Shown here: positions 42,505-51,221 of the stretch, piece after piece
Layout: each line of letters begins with the position of its first letter
Position numbering within the stretch: the first letter of the stretch is position 1
NCBI GenBank assembly: GCA_964352665.1
Contig: CAYGSJ010000004.1
Location: 62,001 to 126,000, forward strand
Length of the DNA stretch: 64,000 bases
Direction of reading: 5' to 3'
Origin: UBA1672 sp964352665
GTDB lineage: Bacteria; Pseudomonadota; Alphaproteobacteria; Micavibrionales; Micavibrionaceae
Made by a program: the position numbers and the translations under genes
Notes under the pieces: generated by a model
Databases searched by the model: none
Told to the model about the DNA's origin: nothing
What the model saw: the letters and a program-made list of their open reading frames with translations, nothing else

Positions 42505-43255
42505 CTCTTTTTTGTTTAGTTATTTTCAAGAAAAAAAAGTTATAGAATGCGAGCGAGGTAGCGCGCTTGTATACATTCTTATTGCGATCGCTCTTTTGGC
42601 TGCTCTGACTTTTACCTTTATGCAGCCATCCAGCCAACAGACTTCTTCTCAGAATAGCTTTAGGGCGATTTCCGAAATTAGGGGGCAGATTGATACAATT
42701 CGGTCTGCAATTCAGGAATGTGTTCTGTCCTATAAAAAGGGTGATAAGAGTATTGATATATCTGGCAGTGGAACAGATACGGGAGCTAGCAGAAACTTTC
42801 CAATTAAGCCCAATTCAACGCATTTCAACACAGCAACCATTGGTCCTACAGCTGGTCGTCTTGTAAAAGATATTAGATGTCCAGGTAATCCAGGAAGTAA
42901 TGATGAAAACCATGAGCTAATATTTGGCGGGACATCCAATAAATTTTTACCACCTGCACCTGATTTGTTCGAAGATTGGCAGTATTACAATGGTGTGGAT
43001 GGCATTTTTTTCTGGATCCAAACAAATAAGACAGATGCATTCATTGATACTGCTTTTCAAAAACTTGATGATCAGTTTGGTGAATGTGAGTCTGATATAA
43101 TTGATGCTTCCGGTGGCGCAATAGACCTAGACAGCGATGCACCTGCAGAGGTGCAATGTCCATCCGGTTATACGTGTTTTCGTGTGCGGATGAGGATTGG
43201 TGCTTCTGCAGAATATAACGGTGATGCCGACAGTGACGAAGCGGCCTGCCCATAA
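42485..43255 (+). CDS. Type IV prepilin-like protein 2
   Basis: 256 residues. A leader of about 25 residues ending CERG precedes SALVYILIAIALLAALTFTF, which matches the helix of the preceding gene. Mature position 5 is again hydrophobic (Tyr), not Glu. The helix continues amphipathically (SEIRGQIDTIRSAIQECVLSYK), as in pilins. The C-terminal domain has six or so cysteines, including CPSGYTCFRVRM, and ends EAACP. The start codon is uncertain: ATG at 42485 overlaps gene 1, and nearby TTG codons are possible. It ends six bases before the convergent histidine kinase. Possibly the minor or tip subunit. Confidence 0.72.
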   Translation: MLLSKDNSFLFSYFQEKKVIECERGSALVYILIAIALLAALTFTFMQPSSQQTSSQNSFRAISEIRGQIDTIRSAIQECVLSYKKGDKSIDISGSGTDTGASRNFPIKPNSTHFNTATIGPTAGRLVKDIRCPGNPGSNDENHELIFGGTSNKFLPPAPDLFEDWQYYNGVDGIFFWIQTNKTDAFIDTAFQKLDDQFGECESDIIDASGGAIDLDSDAPAEVQCPSGYTCFRVRMRIGASAEYNGDADSDEAACP

Positions 43256-43261
43256 AAATTT

Positions 43262-45262
43262 CTACTGAAATTCCTCTTCAAGCGTTTTTACATCCCGCAT
43301 AACGTCCTTGAAAGCAGAAATAATATCTTCCACAAGCATTGCACAATCTTTGCTTTGTTCCGCATCATCCTGAAGTTTTGAAGCTAAATCGCCTAATATG
43401 TTGCAGCAGGCTGATCTTGCTGCTCCTTTAAGGCTATGACCGTGTTCTGAAAGCTGGCGCATATTTCTTTCTTGTAGCGCGAGCTCTATCTTTACGATCA
43501 TAGGCGCTGTCATATCAACGAACATTTTCATCATTTCAACGGTGGTGCTATCCAATGTTCCTATATTTTCAACAAGACAATTACGATCAATTGGCTTGGA
43601 GGTTTTCCCGAGATTTTTACTTTTAGATCCCTCTGTTGCGAACGGAATAACATTTGCCTCATCCAGAAGTCTCCAGCGTACTAAAAGCCCCCTCAATTGC
43701 CCTAAAGAAACAGGCTTGAGAAGGCATTCATCAAAGCCGTGCCGCATGAAAGTTTCGCGCTGTGCCATCTGTACGTCCGCTGTGAGTGCTATGATCGGAA
43801 AATGTCTTTTTGTATTGTTTTCTTCGTCACGAATGGTTTTTGTAAGTTCGTAGCCATCCATTTCGGGCATATGTAAGTCTGTAAAAACTATGCCGTATTT
43901 TCCTGTTTTGAGAAGTCTAAGTGCTTCTTTTCCATTTTCAACGAAGTCGGCCTCAACCTCTAAACTTTTGAGTTGTCGTTGTAAAATATCACGCACACTG
44001 TCTGTGTCTTCCGCAATCAAAAGGCGTGTTGGCCCTTCAATAACGCCGACGTTTTTACGCGCAGAGTTTTTAACAGCTTCACCGAGCCCCGCGCGGCTGG
44101 CTGGTTTTGTAAGAAAAGTAGCGCCGAGCGAGTTAAGGCTATGTGATAGACCGATATCATCGCGAACAGTATACATTACAATACCAGTGAAGGGTCTGAG
44201 GTCCAAAATGTCTCTAATAAGGTTTAATCCCAGACCATCCGGGAGGCCTTGATCTATAACAGCGACATCAAAAGGATGTGTTGTAGCCAGTCTTAAACCT
44301 TCCTCACAGGTGGAGCAGCTTTCAACTTTTGCGCCCATTGATCGAAGAGAATTCATGATTTCTTTTGCTCCTTGAGGGTGATCTTCAACTGAAAGGACGG
44401 AAATACCCTCAAGATCAGGCAGCTCTATGGTGCTTTCATCAGTGCTGACTTCCTGTGTTGGTATCTCAAACCAGAATGTAGAACCCTTACCCTCAACACT
44501 ATCAACCCCTATTTTCCCTTTCATAAGTTCAACCAGCTTTTTGGCAATCGATAATCCTAATCCTGTTCCCCCGTACTTTCTTGAGGTTGTGTTATTGGCC
44601 TGCGTGAAGGACTGAAAAAGCCTATCGCAAACATCCTGACTCATTCCGATCCCTGTATCCACGATCTCAAAACGTAAACCAAGCCCGTCTTTTGGCTTTT
44701 TTATATGCTTGATGTTTGTAGTTACTTTGACGGTTACACTTCCATCATGTGTGAATTTTAAAGCATTTCCACATAAATTCATCAAAATTTGCCGTAAACG
44801 TTTGGGGTCACCCCTGACAACAAAAGGTACATCTGTTTGGATATCGTCTATTAATTGCACATGTGCGCCACGAACTTTTACGGAGAGAGCTTCTAACATC
44901 CCGCGCACCAAAAGCCGCACTGGAACTTCAAACATGTCCAGTTCCATAGCATCTGCGTCGATCTTGGCAACATCCAAAACATCATCAAGAATTTCTAGAA
45001 GGCCGCTTGCGGCGTTTTGGGCGGTTTTTACCATGGACGCTACGTTTTCGTCAGGCTTTTCAAGCTCAATAAGTTCCAAAAGACCGTAGATGGTCTGCAT
45101 CGGTGTTCTGATTTCATGGCTCATTGTGGCAAGAAAATTTGATTTTTGCTGTGCAAGAGCGTCGGCCTCGGCAACCGCCTTTTCCAGTTCGGCTACTATC
45201 TTTTGAGAAGCCTTTTTAACGGGTTTCTTTACCGTTGTAGATGTAACTTTCTTTTGTGCCAT
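43262..45262 (-). CDS. Soluble hybrid histidine kinase: HisKA, HATPase, REC, REC, HPt
   Basis: 666 residues from the ATG at 45262; an ATG at 45304 would add 14 residues lying in the asd promoter region. A lysine-rich head (1-45) lacks membrane segments. HisKA has the phospho-His near 49 in MSHEIRTPMQ, and the ATPase domain has GGTGLGLSIAKK. Receiver 1 (about 290-405) has DVAVIDQGLPDG; receiver 2 (about 420-540) has IVFTDLHMPEMDG. The C-terminal HPt has HGHSLKGAARSACC. With no sensor domain, input probably comes from a partner protein. Its 3' end is six bases from the second pilin gene. Divergent from asd. Confidence 0.92.
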   Translation of the reverse strand: MAQKKVTSTTVKKPVKKASQKIVAELEKAVAEADALAQQKSNFLATMSHEIRTPMQTIYGLLELIELEKPDENVASMVKTAQNAASGLLEILDDVLDVAKIDADAMELDMFEVPVRLLVRGMLEALSVKVRGAHVQLIDDIQTDVPFVVRGDPKRLRQILMNLCGNALKFTHDGSVTVKVTTNIKHIKKPKDGLGLRFEIVDTGIGMSQDVCDRLFQSFTQANNTTSRKYGGTGLGLSIAKKLVELMKGKIGVDSVEGKGSTFWFEIPTQEVSTDESTIELPDLEGISVLSVEDHPQGAKEIMNSLRSMGAKVESCSTCEEGLRLATTHPFDVAVIDQGLPDGLGLNLIRDILDLRPFTGIVMYTVRDDIGLSHSLNSLGATFLTKPASRAGLGEAVKNSARKNVGVIEGPTRLLIAEDTDSVRDILQRQLKSLEVEADFVENGKEALRLLKTGKYGIVFTDLHMPEMDGYELTKTIRDEENNTKRHFPIIALTADVQMAQRETFMRHGFDECLLKPVSLGQLRGLLVRWRLLDEANVIPFATEGSKSKNLGKTSKPIDRNCLVENIGTLDSTTVEMMKMFVDMTAPMIVKIELALQERNMRQLSEHGHSLKGAARSACCNILGDLASKLQDDAEQSKDCAMLVEDIISAFKDVMRDVKTLEEEFQ

Positions 45263-45381
45263 TGTCTTGAGAGGACATTCAGGTGAGAAATAAGGTGAGA
45301 ACATGCTTGCAACATATGCGTATATTAGAGTATCACAGACTTTCTGATATCCATAGAAACGAATTGATCAGGAGAATAAAA

Positions 45382-46407
45382 ATGGGTTATAAAGTTGCGG
45401 TTGCAGGCGCTACGGGAAATGTCGGGCATGAGATCCTGAACATTTTGCATGAGCGCGATTTCCCTGTAGATGATATTATTGCCTTGGCGTCAAGCCGATC
45501 TGTTGGCAAAGAGGTTTCTTTTGGAGATTCTGATATCAAGGTCCAAGACCTTGCTACATATGACTTTAAAGGTGTTGATATTGTTCTTTCTTCACCTGGT
45601 GGGGCAGTGTCTGCAAAATATTCTCCCATAGCGGCAAAAGCCGGTGCTGTTGTTATTGATAACACCAGTCATTTTCGTATGGATCCGGACGTGCCCTTGA
45701 TCGTGCCAGAAGTTAATCCGGACGCTATTAAAGAGCATACAAAACGCAATATCATTGCTAATCCAAATTGCTCAACTATTCAAATGGTGGTTGCATTAAA
45801 GCCGTTACACGATGCCGCAACAATAAAGCGTGTCGTTGTTAGTACATACCAGTCTGTGTCAGGTTCTGGAAAAGCGGCAATGGATGAGTTGTTCAACCAG
45901 ACTAAAGGCGTATACATGAATGCAGTTGCTAATCCGGCTGTTTACCAAAAACAAATCGCTTTTAATGTCATTCCGCATATCGATAGCTTTATGGATGATG
46001 GTATGACCAAAGAAGAATGGAAAATGGTTGTCGAAACCAAGAAAATTCTTGATCCGAGTATTAAAGTTTGTGCGTCTTGTGTTCGTGTTCCTGTGTTTAT
46101 TGGACATTCCGAGATGATTAATGTTGAACTGGAAAAGGAACTTTCAGCCGCGCAGGCACGCGAACTATGGCGTGAATTTGACGGTGTGACAGTTGTTGAT
46201 CTGGACAATGAAGATCTGGAATATGTAACGCCGCAAGAAATTCAGGGCGAAGATGATGTTTATGTTTCCCGCATTCGTGAGGATATCAGTGTTGAAAACG
46301 GGCTTAATTTCTGGTGTACCAGTGATAATTTGCGTAAGGGCGCCGCGTTGAATGCGGTTCAAATAGCAGAGCTTTTAATTAGCAAAGCCGTAAAAGCCGC
46401 TGCTTAA
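45382..46407 (+). CDS. asd: Aspartate-semialdehyde dehydrogenase
   Basis: NADPH-dependent reduction of aspartyl phosphate in the lysine, threonine, methionine and diaminopimelate pathway. The N-terminal GATGNVGHEIL NADP loop, catalytic Cys in NPNCSTIQM (about 130) and VSGSGKAAMDEL are present, and the C-terminal NLRKGAALNAVQIAE closes the fold. AGGAG upstream fixes the ATG at 45382; in-frame codons back to 45283 lie in the divergent promoter region. Length 341 is normal. The stop overlaps that of the convergent TerB-like gene (shared TTAA). Confidence 0.97.
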   Translation: MGYKVAVAGATGNVGHEILNILHERDFPVDDIIALASSRSVGKEVSFGDSDIKVQDLATYDFKGVDIVLSSPGGAVSAKYSPIAAKAGAVVIDNTSHFRMDPDVPLIVPEVNPDAIKEHTKRNIIANPNCSTIQMVVALKPLHDAATIKRVVVSTYQSVSGSGKAAMDELFNQTKGVYMNAVANPAVYQKQIAFNVIPHIDSFMDDGMTKEEWKMVVETKKILDPSIKVCASCVRVPVFIGHSEMINVELEKELSAAQARELWREFDGVTVVDLDNEDLEYVTPQEIQGEDDVYVSRIREDISVENGLNFWCTSDNLRKGAALNAVQIAELLISKAVKAAA

Positions 46408-46898
46408 TTACTGGACAGATCAATTCCCATCGAGGACATAATTCTATCAAAAGCACGGAACATAGTGTTTTTGAGACTCATTTCTTCAATCATCTCGTTA
46501 TACTCCTCCATATTGAGCGCAACAGCTTTCTGTACGTCGGCACGAAGCGCATCCATATCAATATTGCCCATTGCATTTGCGTGCAAACGTTCAACCAAAT
46601 CATCTTCGTTTGGATGTAGCTCTCCATCCTTATAGGCCATAAGGCGCGCAAAGTAGACAACTTGTCCGCGATGCTCGGGGTGATCAACATGTGGAAGGAT
46701 ATCTTCAATATTTTGGGGAGTAGACATATCATCTTCCAGTGTTGCGGACTGATCTTCGCTTAAAGGAGGGTTTTGTTTTGCCATCATGGTGCGCATATAG
46801 TCACGCTCGGCATCACAAAAAATGCCATCTGCATGTGCTATTGCAATCATGCAACGGAACATGGAAAGTTTGCTGTTACTGACCGTGTCTTGAGTCAT
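46404..46898 (-). CDS. TerB-like helical protein
   Basis: 164 residues, no signal peptide. The FRCMIAIAHADGIFCDAERDYM and MAYKDGELHPNEDDLVERLHAN stretches repeat an acidic helix pattern (ADGxxxxxE / KDGELxxxE) seen in TerB/DjlA-type domains, which may bind metal. Function unknown. AAAGGA nine bases upstream supports the ATG at 46898; an ATG at 46937 adds 13 residues. It shares its stop bases with asd. Confidence 0.65.
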   Translation of the reverse strand: MTQDTVSNSKLSMFRCMIAIAHADGIFCDAERDYMRTMMAKQNPPLSEDQSATLEDDMSTPQNIEDILPHVDHPEHRGQVVYFARLMAYKDGELHPNEDDLVERLHANAMGNIDMDALRADVQKAVALNMEEYNEMIEEMSLKNTMFRAFDRIMSSMGIDLSSN

Positions 46899-46977
46899 GG
46901 TTACGGGTCCTTTGGCTGGTAATAGTGATTCACTCAAACCAAAGTTTACATGATTTTCAAATCAAGAATAGGATTTT

Positions 46978-48399
46978 TTAGCCCGGCCCGCCCTGTAGGT
47001 CATCATGCTCTGATCTAGGCTCGAGATCATGCGAAGGAGGAACTGCATGAGTAATTTCATTGAGACCCTCACATAGAAGGGGAACCGCCTCAGCATATTT
47101 TTCTGGGCCCAGAGCATTTGCAAGTCTTAAATATCCCTTCCCTTCTCTTTTGCCATTGTTAACTGTAACAACACCATAGTTCAAAGCCAAAAACTCAACA
47201 ATATCGTTCATGTCACTGATTTCATAGTCGCCAGTAACATCTCCATGCACTGTCTTGCCATAGAAATAATCAAGATCAAGTTCAAGAAGACTGGTCATGC
47301 CTGCGTCACCGTCAACAAGACTGACGACATTCCCGTCTTCCAAGCCATTTTGTAGGGCAACATTATTTGCCTTGTACTTATTTCTTAATTTTGCTTCGTG
47401 TTCTAGAAGAGGTTGATCGAATTCCGGTCCCAAAAAGTCCGCTATATATTCAAAATATTCATCTAGTCCGGCTAGGCCAAAGCTTTGCATCAATTCTTGT
47501 TCAAGAATTTTTTTAGCAGCGTCATTCATGACAACTATGGTCATACCGGGGTTTGCAGTACCCCATGCTTTTGTTCCGGGAATAATTCCTATGAATGGTG
47601 TGTCACCTGCTTTTTCCATTGCTTCTTTTAGGCCAGCATCCTGATAGTAGCATTCACCTGCTTCGATATCAGCATCCGGGTTAGCTTCGAGCGTATGGAA
47701 ATAGGGCATGTCATACATAACCATGATTGGTTTTTTACTCTCGGATACTCTTTGTTTGTTTACTGTTTCTACATAATCCATAAAGCCTACATGCCATGAT
47801 AGGGGATAGATTTTACCTGTTGGATTATGCTGTCCGTTAACAATAATGCCTTGTAAAGCATCAACACCACTAAATGTTTGAGAACTAAAGTCTCCGTCTG
47901 GGCCCGGGTTCGGGTATTCTGATGCTGATGATCCGCGTGCACTTCTGATCATCCCGTCATACATCGGCCAATGATATTGTGGAATGCCTAGTTCTTGGGC
48001 GCCTTCATCGGCTAATCCGTTTTGAGCAGTAATTGCTGCTTTTAGAACAGCGCGGCCTTGGGTTGGCAAAACAAAGACATGTCCTGCGTCTACGTTTGTA
48101 CCAAAATAACGGTTCACTTTTCCTGCTGCTGATTTTTTAGCTCTTTCTGAACCACCAACGCCGCGTTTAGGGTACACATGGCTAAATCCATCACCATCTA
48201 TTGTTCTGGGTTCAATAGCAGCATAAACTGCATCGGGTTTTTCAGTTTCTGCGCCTTGACCAAGATTGTAGCTTTTTCTACTTGCAGAGAGCAGGTTTCT
48301 GTTCAACTGGGTTGAGGCGGTAGTCGGGCTAATTCCGCGGTTAAGAAGAATGCCTTCTGCGTCCAAATCTGATTTTATGGTTTGATCTACAATACCCAT
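46978..48399 (-). CDS. PLP-dependent aminotransferase-fold (fold type I) protein, divergent
   Basis: 473 residues. Class I aminotransferase landmarks are recognisable: HNPTGKIYPLSWH (about 192-204, Asn that contacts PLP), VMYDMPYF (about 227-234, Asp pairing with the pyridine nitrogen and Tyr with O3'), and GTKAWG (about 275-280), where the Lys is the likely Schiff-base residue. The usual SxSKxxxxxxxRxG motif is altered: there is no Arg after the Lys (TANPGMTIVV). The N-terminal 50 residues are polar and the C-terminal 30 are disordered-looking. It may act on an unusual substrate or be non-catalytic. TATAAT lies at 48429-48424. It is an isolated gene, divergent from sdhC. Confidence 0.65.
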   Translation of the reverse strand: MGIVDQTIKSDLDAEGILLNRGISPTTASTQLNRNLLSASRKSYNLGQGAETEKPDAVYAAIEPRTIDGDGFSHVYPKRGVGGSERAKKSAAGKVNRYFGTNVDAGHVFVLPTQGRAVLKAAITAQNGLADEGAQELGIPQYHWPMYDGMIRSARGSSASEYPNPGPDGDFSSQTFSGVDALQGIIVNGQHNPTGKIYPLSWHVGFMDYVETVNKQRVSESKKPIMVMYDMPYFHTLEANPDADIEAGECYYQDAGLKEAMEKAGDTPFIGIIPGTKAWGTANPGMTIVVMNDAAKKILEQELMQSFGLAGLDEYFEYIADFLGPEFDQPLLEHEAKLRNKYKANNVALQNGLEDGNVVSLVDGDAGMTSLLELDLDYFYGKTVHGDVTGDYEISDMNDIVEFLALNYGVVTVNNGKREGKGYLRLANALGPEKYAEAVPLLCEGLNEITHAVPPSHDLEPRSEHDDLQGGPG

Positions 48400-48589
48400 A
48401 GCGTACTCTCCAGAAACTCAATAATTATAATATTTTACTTTTTTGCTAATATTAAGAACAAAGTTACTAAAGTCTTGGCTGTATTTTTGCAAGAAAAATA
48501 TTGTTTTTATCTTTGAACTAGCCATTGCCTTTCTATTCTCATCCATTACACTATTGTCCGAAAAGATAAGAAAAAAAGGTTTTCAAACA

Positions 48590-48982
48590 ATGCGATCGGT
48601 GCAAAGACCCCTTTCTCCACATCTTCAAGTCTATAAGTTACCGCTCACGGCCCTGATGTCGATTACTCATCGAATTACGGGGGCGGCTCTTGTCGCTGGA
48701 ACAGTGCTAGTTACAGCATTTCTTGTCGCTGCGGCGATGGGTAAAACGGAATATGATTTGATTATGGGTATGGCCATGACGATGCCGGGAAAAGTTGTTT
48801 TGTTCCTTTGGTCGGCGGCTTTGTATTTCCACATGTGTAATGGTATTAGGCATATGGTTTGGGACATGGGCAAAAACTTTGGTAAAGCCAGCGCCATGCG
48901 CTCGAATTTTTATGTACTAATGTTTGCAATCCTGCTGACTCTCTTAACATGGTTGTTTGCGAACGGAGCTTTTGCGGAGTAA
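48590..48982 (+). CDS. sdhC: Succinate dehydrogenase cytochrome b556 subunit
   Basis: 130 residues with three membrane helices. The family start RPLSPHLQVYKLPLTALMS and SITHRITGAAL (quinone-site Ser/Arg) are present, and the heme b ligand is within LYFHMCNGIRHMVWD. It anchors complex II in the membrane and carries electrons to ubiquinone. The ATG at 48590 is where homology starts; the reading frame is open back to 48443 but this adds nothing recognisable. First gene of sdhCDA; sdhD starts four bases after its stop. Confidence 0.96.
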   Translation: MRSVQRPLSPHLQVYKLPLTALMSITHRITGAALVAGTVLVTAFLVAAAMGKTEYDLIMGMAMTMPGKVVLFLWSAALYFHMCNGIRHMVWDMGKNFGKASAMRSNFYVLMFAILLTLLTWLFANGAFAE

Positions 48983-48986
48983 GAAA

Positions 48987-49388
48987 ATGTCAGGACAAAA
49001 TCAAAATCATGCGTTTGTAGCGCCGCTTAAAAAAGCCAAAGGTTTAGGCTCGGCCCATGAAGGTGCGGATCACTGGATGCAGCAAAAAATTACGGCGCTT
49101 GCAAATATTCCTCTGATCATTTGGCTTATTTGGTCGGTTTTAAGTTTGCAAGGAGCTTCTCATGAACAGTTTACGCATTGGCTCGGTCAGCCTCTGAATG
49201 CCATACTGATGATCTTGCTTGTCATTTCTGTTTTTTATCATGCCAAACTTGGGTCTCAAGTTATTGTAGAGGATTATATATCAACCGAGTGGCTTAAAAT
49301 GATGAAGCTCATCGGGCAGAAAATTTTCTTATTTGCTCTGGCGGTGGCGTGCATATTCAGCATATTGAAAATTGCTTTCACGGGATAG
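48987..49388 (+). CDS. sdhD: Succinate dehydrogenase hydrophobic membrane anchor subunit
   Basis: 133 residues; GLGSAHEGADHWMQQKITALANIPL is the typical alphaproteobacterial SdhD opening, given here at about residues 20-44. Three membrane helices follow, with the heme-side His in FYHAKLGSQVIVEDYI. GGAG seven bases before the ATG at 48987. With SdhC it forms the quinone-binding anchor. sdhA starts seven bases after its stop. Confidence 0.95.
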   Translation: MSGQNQNHAFVAPLKKAKGLGSAHEGADHWMQQKITALANIPLIIWLIWSVLSLQGASHEQFTHWLGQPLNAILMILLVISVFYHAKLGSQVIVEDYISTEWLKMMKLIGQKIFLFALAVACIFSILKIAFTG

Positions 49389-49395
49389 GTCAGGA

Positions 49396-51180
49396 ATGTC
49401 AGAAACTTATGAAATTGTAGATCACGAATTTGACGTTGTTGTCGTTGGCGCTGGGGGTGCTGGATTGCGCGCCGGTTTTGGATGTGCCGAGTATGGTTTG
49501 AAGACGGCCATCCTTTCAAAGGTGTTTCCAACACGCTCGCACACAGTGGCGGCGCAAGGTGGTATTTCGGCTGCGCTTGGTAATATGGGTGAGGATAGCT
49601 GGCAGTTTCACATGTATGATACAGTCAAAGGGTCCGATTGGCTTGGTGATCAGGATGCGATCGAATATATGTGCCGGGAAGCTATACCAGCAATCATAGA
49701 ACTTGAGCATTACGGTGTGCCGTTTAGCCGTACAGCTGCAGGAAAAATCTATCAGCGTGCTTTTGGCGGGATGACAACGCATTTCGGAAAAGGGACGGCG
49801 CAAAGAACATGTGCAGCTGCGGACCGTACCGGTCATGCTATTTTGCATACATTATATACACAAGCCCTTAAACATCAGGCCCAATTTTTTATCGAGTATT
49901 TTGCTCTTGATCTCATCATGTCGGATGATGGGCAATGTCTAGGTGTTATGGCGTGGGATCTCGACTCCGGCAAGCTACATCGTTTCAGGGCGCATCAAAC
50001 CATTCTTGCGACGGGTGGATATGGTCGTGCTTATTTTTCCTGTACCTCTGCACATACATGCACGGGTGACGGTGGTGGTATGGTTTTACGCGCCGGTATT
50101 CCTTTGCAGGATATGGAATTCACACAATTTCACCCCACTGGTATTTATGGTGCCGGGTGTCTTATAACAGAAGGTGTGCGCGGTGAGGGCGGCTATTTGA
50201 CGAACTCTGAAGGCGAACGTTTTATGGAGCGCTATGCACCGTCAGCCAAGGACCTTGCGTCACGCGATGTTGTTTCTCGTTCCATGACGATTGAAATTAA
50301 TGAAGGTCGTGGTGTTGGTGAAAATAAAGACCATATTCACTTGAACCTGATGCACCTAGAACCTGAAATTATTCAGGAGCGTCTGCCCGGTATTGCTGAA
50401 AGTGCCCGCATTTTTGCCGGAGTTGATGTGACACGCGAGCCTATCCCCGTTTTGCCAACGGTGCATTATAATATGGGCGGTATTCAGACGAATTATAGAA
50501 CCGAAGTCATTAATCCAACGTCTTCAAATCCAAATGCAGTTGTTCCCGGTTTAATGGCTATTGGAGAGGCTGCATGTGTTTCTGTACACGGAGCAAACCG
50601 TTTGGGTTCTAACTCGCTTCTTGATCTTGTTGTCTTTGGTCGTGCGGCGGCACACACTGCGGCAGAAACAGTGCGGCCGGGCACACCGCACAGACCGGGC
50701 GGAGATGGAACAAGGGCAATCGATCGCTTTGACCACTTTAGGAATGTATCTGGCAGCACATCAACTGCGGAATTACGCGATTCAATGCAAAAAACAATGC
50801 AAAACCATGCGGCTGTATTTCGGACTGGCGATGTTCTCAACGAGGGGGTTGGAAAAATTAACGAATGTTTTGCCGGTAAGGTTGATCTTGGTATTAAGGA
50901 CCGATCACTAATATTCAATACGGATCTTGTGGAAACTTTGGAGCTTGATAATCTTCTTGGGCAGGCTGTTGCTTCTATGCATTCTGCCGCGAACAGACAG
51001 GAGTCACGAGGGGCTCATGCCCGCGAGGATTTTCCAGATCGTGATGATAAGAACTGGATGAAACATACTATTACCCATGTCGATGACAAGGGGAATACAA
51101 AGATATCCTATCGTCCGGTGATTATGACCACGCTTACAAATGAAATTGAGCCGATACCCCCCAAAGAACGAGTGTATTAA
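49396..51180 (+). CDS. sdhA: Succinate dehydrogenase flavoprotein subunit
   Basis: Oxidises succinate to fumarate with covalently bound FAD. The dinucleotide fold VVVVGAGGAGLRAGFG, the flavinylated His in TRSHTVAAQGGISAAL (about residue 51), the active site FTQFHPTGIYGAGCL and the conserved ARVGE-like GANRLGSNSLLDLVVFGRAAA are all present. Length 594 is normal. It is the third gene of the operon, but the iron-sulfur partner sdhB is not next: it lies 3.2 kb away after two unrelated genes. Confidence 0.98.
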   Translation: MSETYEIVDHEFDVVVVGAGGAGLRAGFGCAEYGLKTAILSKVFPTRSHTVAAQGGISAALGNMGEDSWQFHMYDTVKGSDWLGDQDAIEYMCREAIPAIIELEHYGVPFSRTAAGKIYQRAFGGMTTHFGKGTAQRTCAAADRTGHAILHTLYTQALKHQAQFFIEYFALDLIMSDDGQCLGVMAWDLDSGKLHRFRAHQTILATGGYGRAYFSCTSAHTCTGDGGGMVLRAGIPLQDMEFTQFHPTGIYGAGCLITEGVRGEGGYLTNSEGERFMERYAPSAKDLASRDVVSRSMTIEINEGRGVGENKDHIHLNLMHLEPEIIQERLPGIAESARIFAGVDVTREPIPVLPTVHYNMGGIQTNYRTEVINPTSSNPNAVVPGLMAIGEAACVSVHGANRLGSNSLLDLVVFGRAAAHTAAETVRPGTPHRPGGDGTRAIDRFDHFRNVSGSTSTAELRDSMQKTMQNHAAVFRTGDVLNEGVGKINECFAGKVDLGIKDRSLIFNTDLVETLELDNLLGQAVASMHSAANRQESRGAHAREDFPDRDDKNWMKHTITHVDDKGNTKISYRPVIMTTLTNEIEPIPPKERVY

Positions 51181-51221
51181 AAACCTAATATTAAAAATTA
51201 AAATATTAGAGAAAAATAAAT

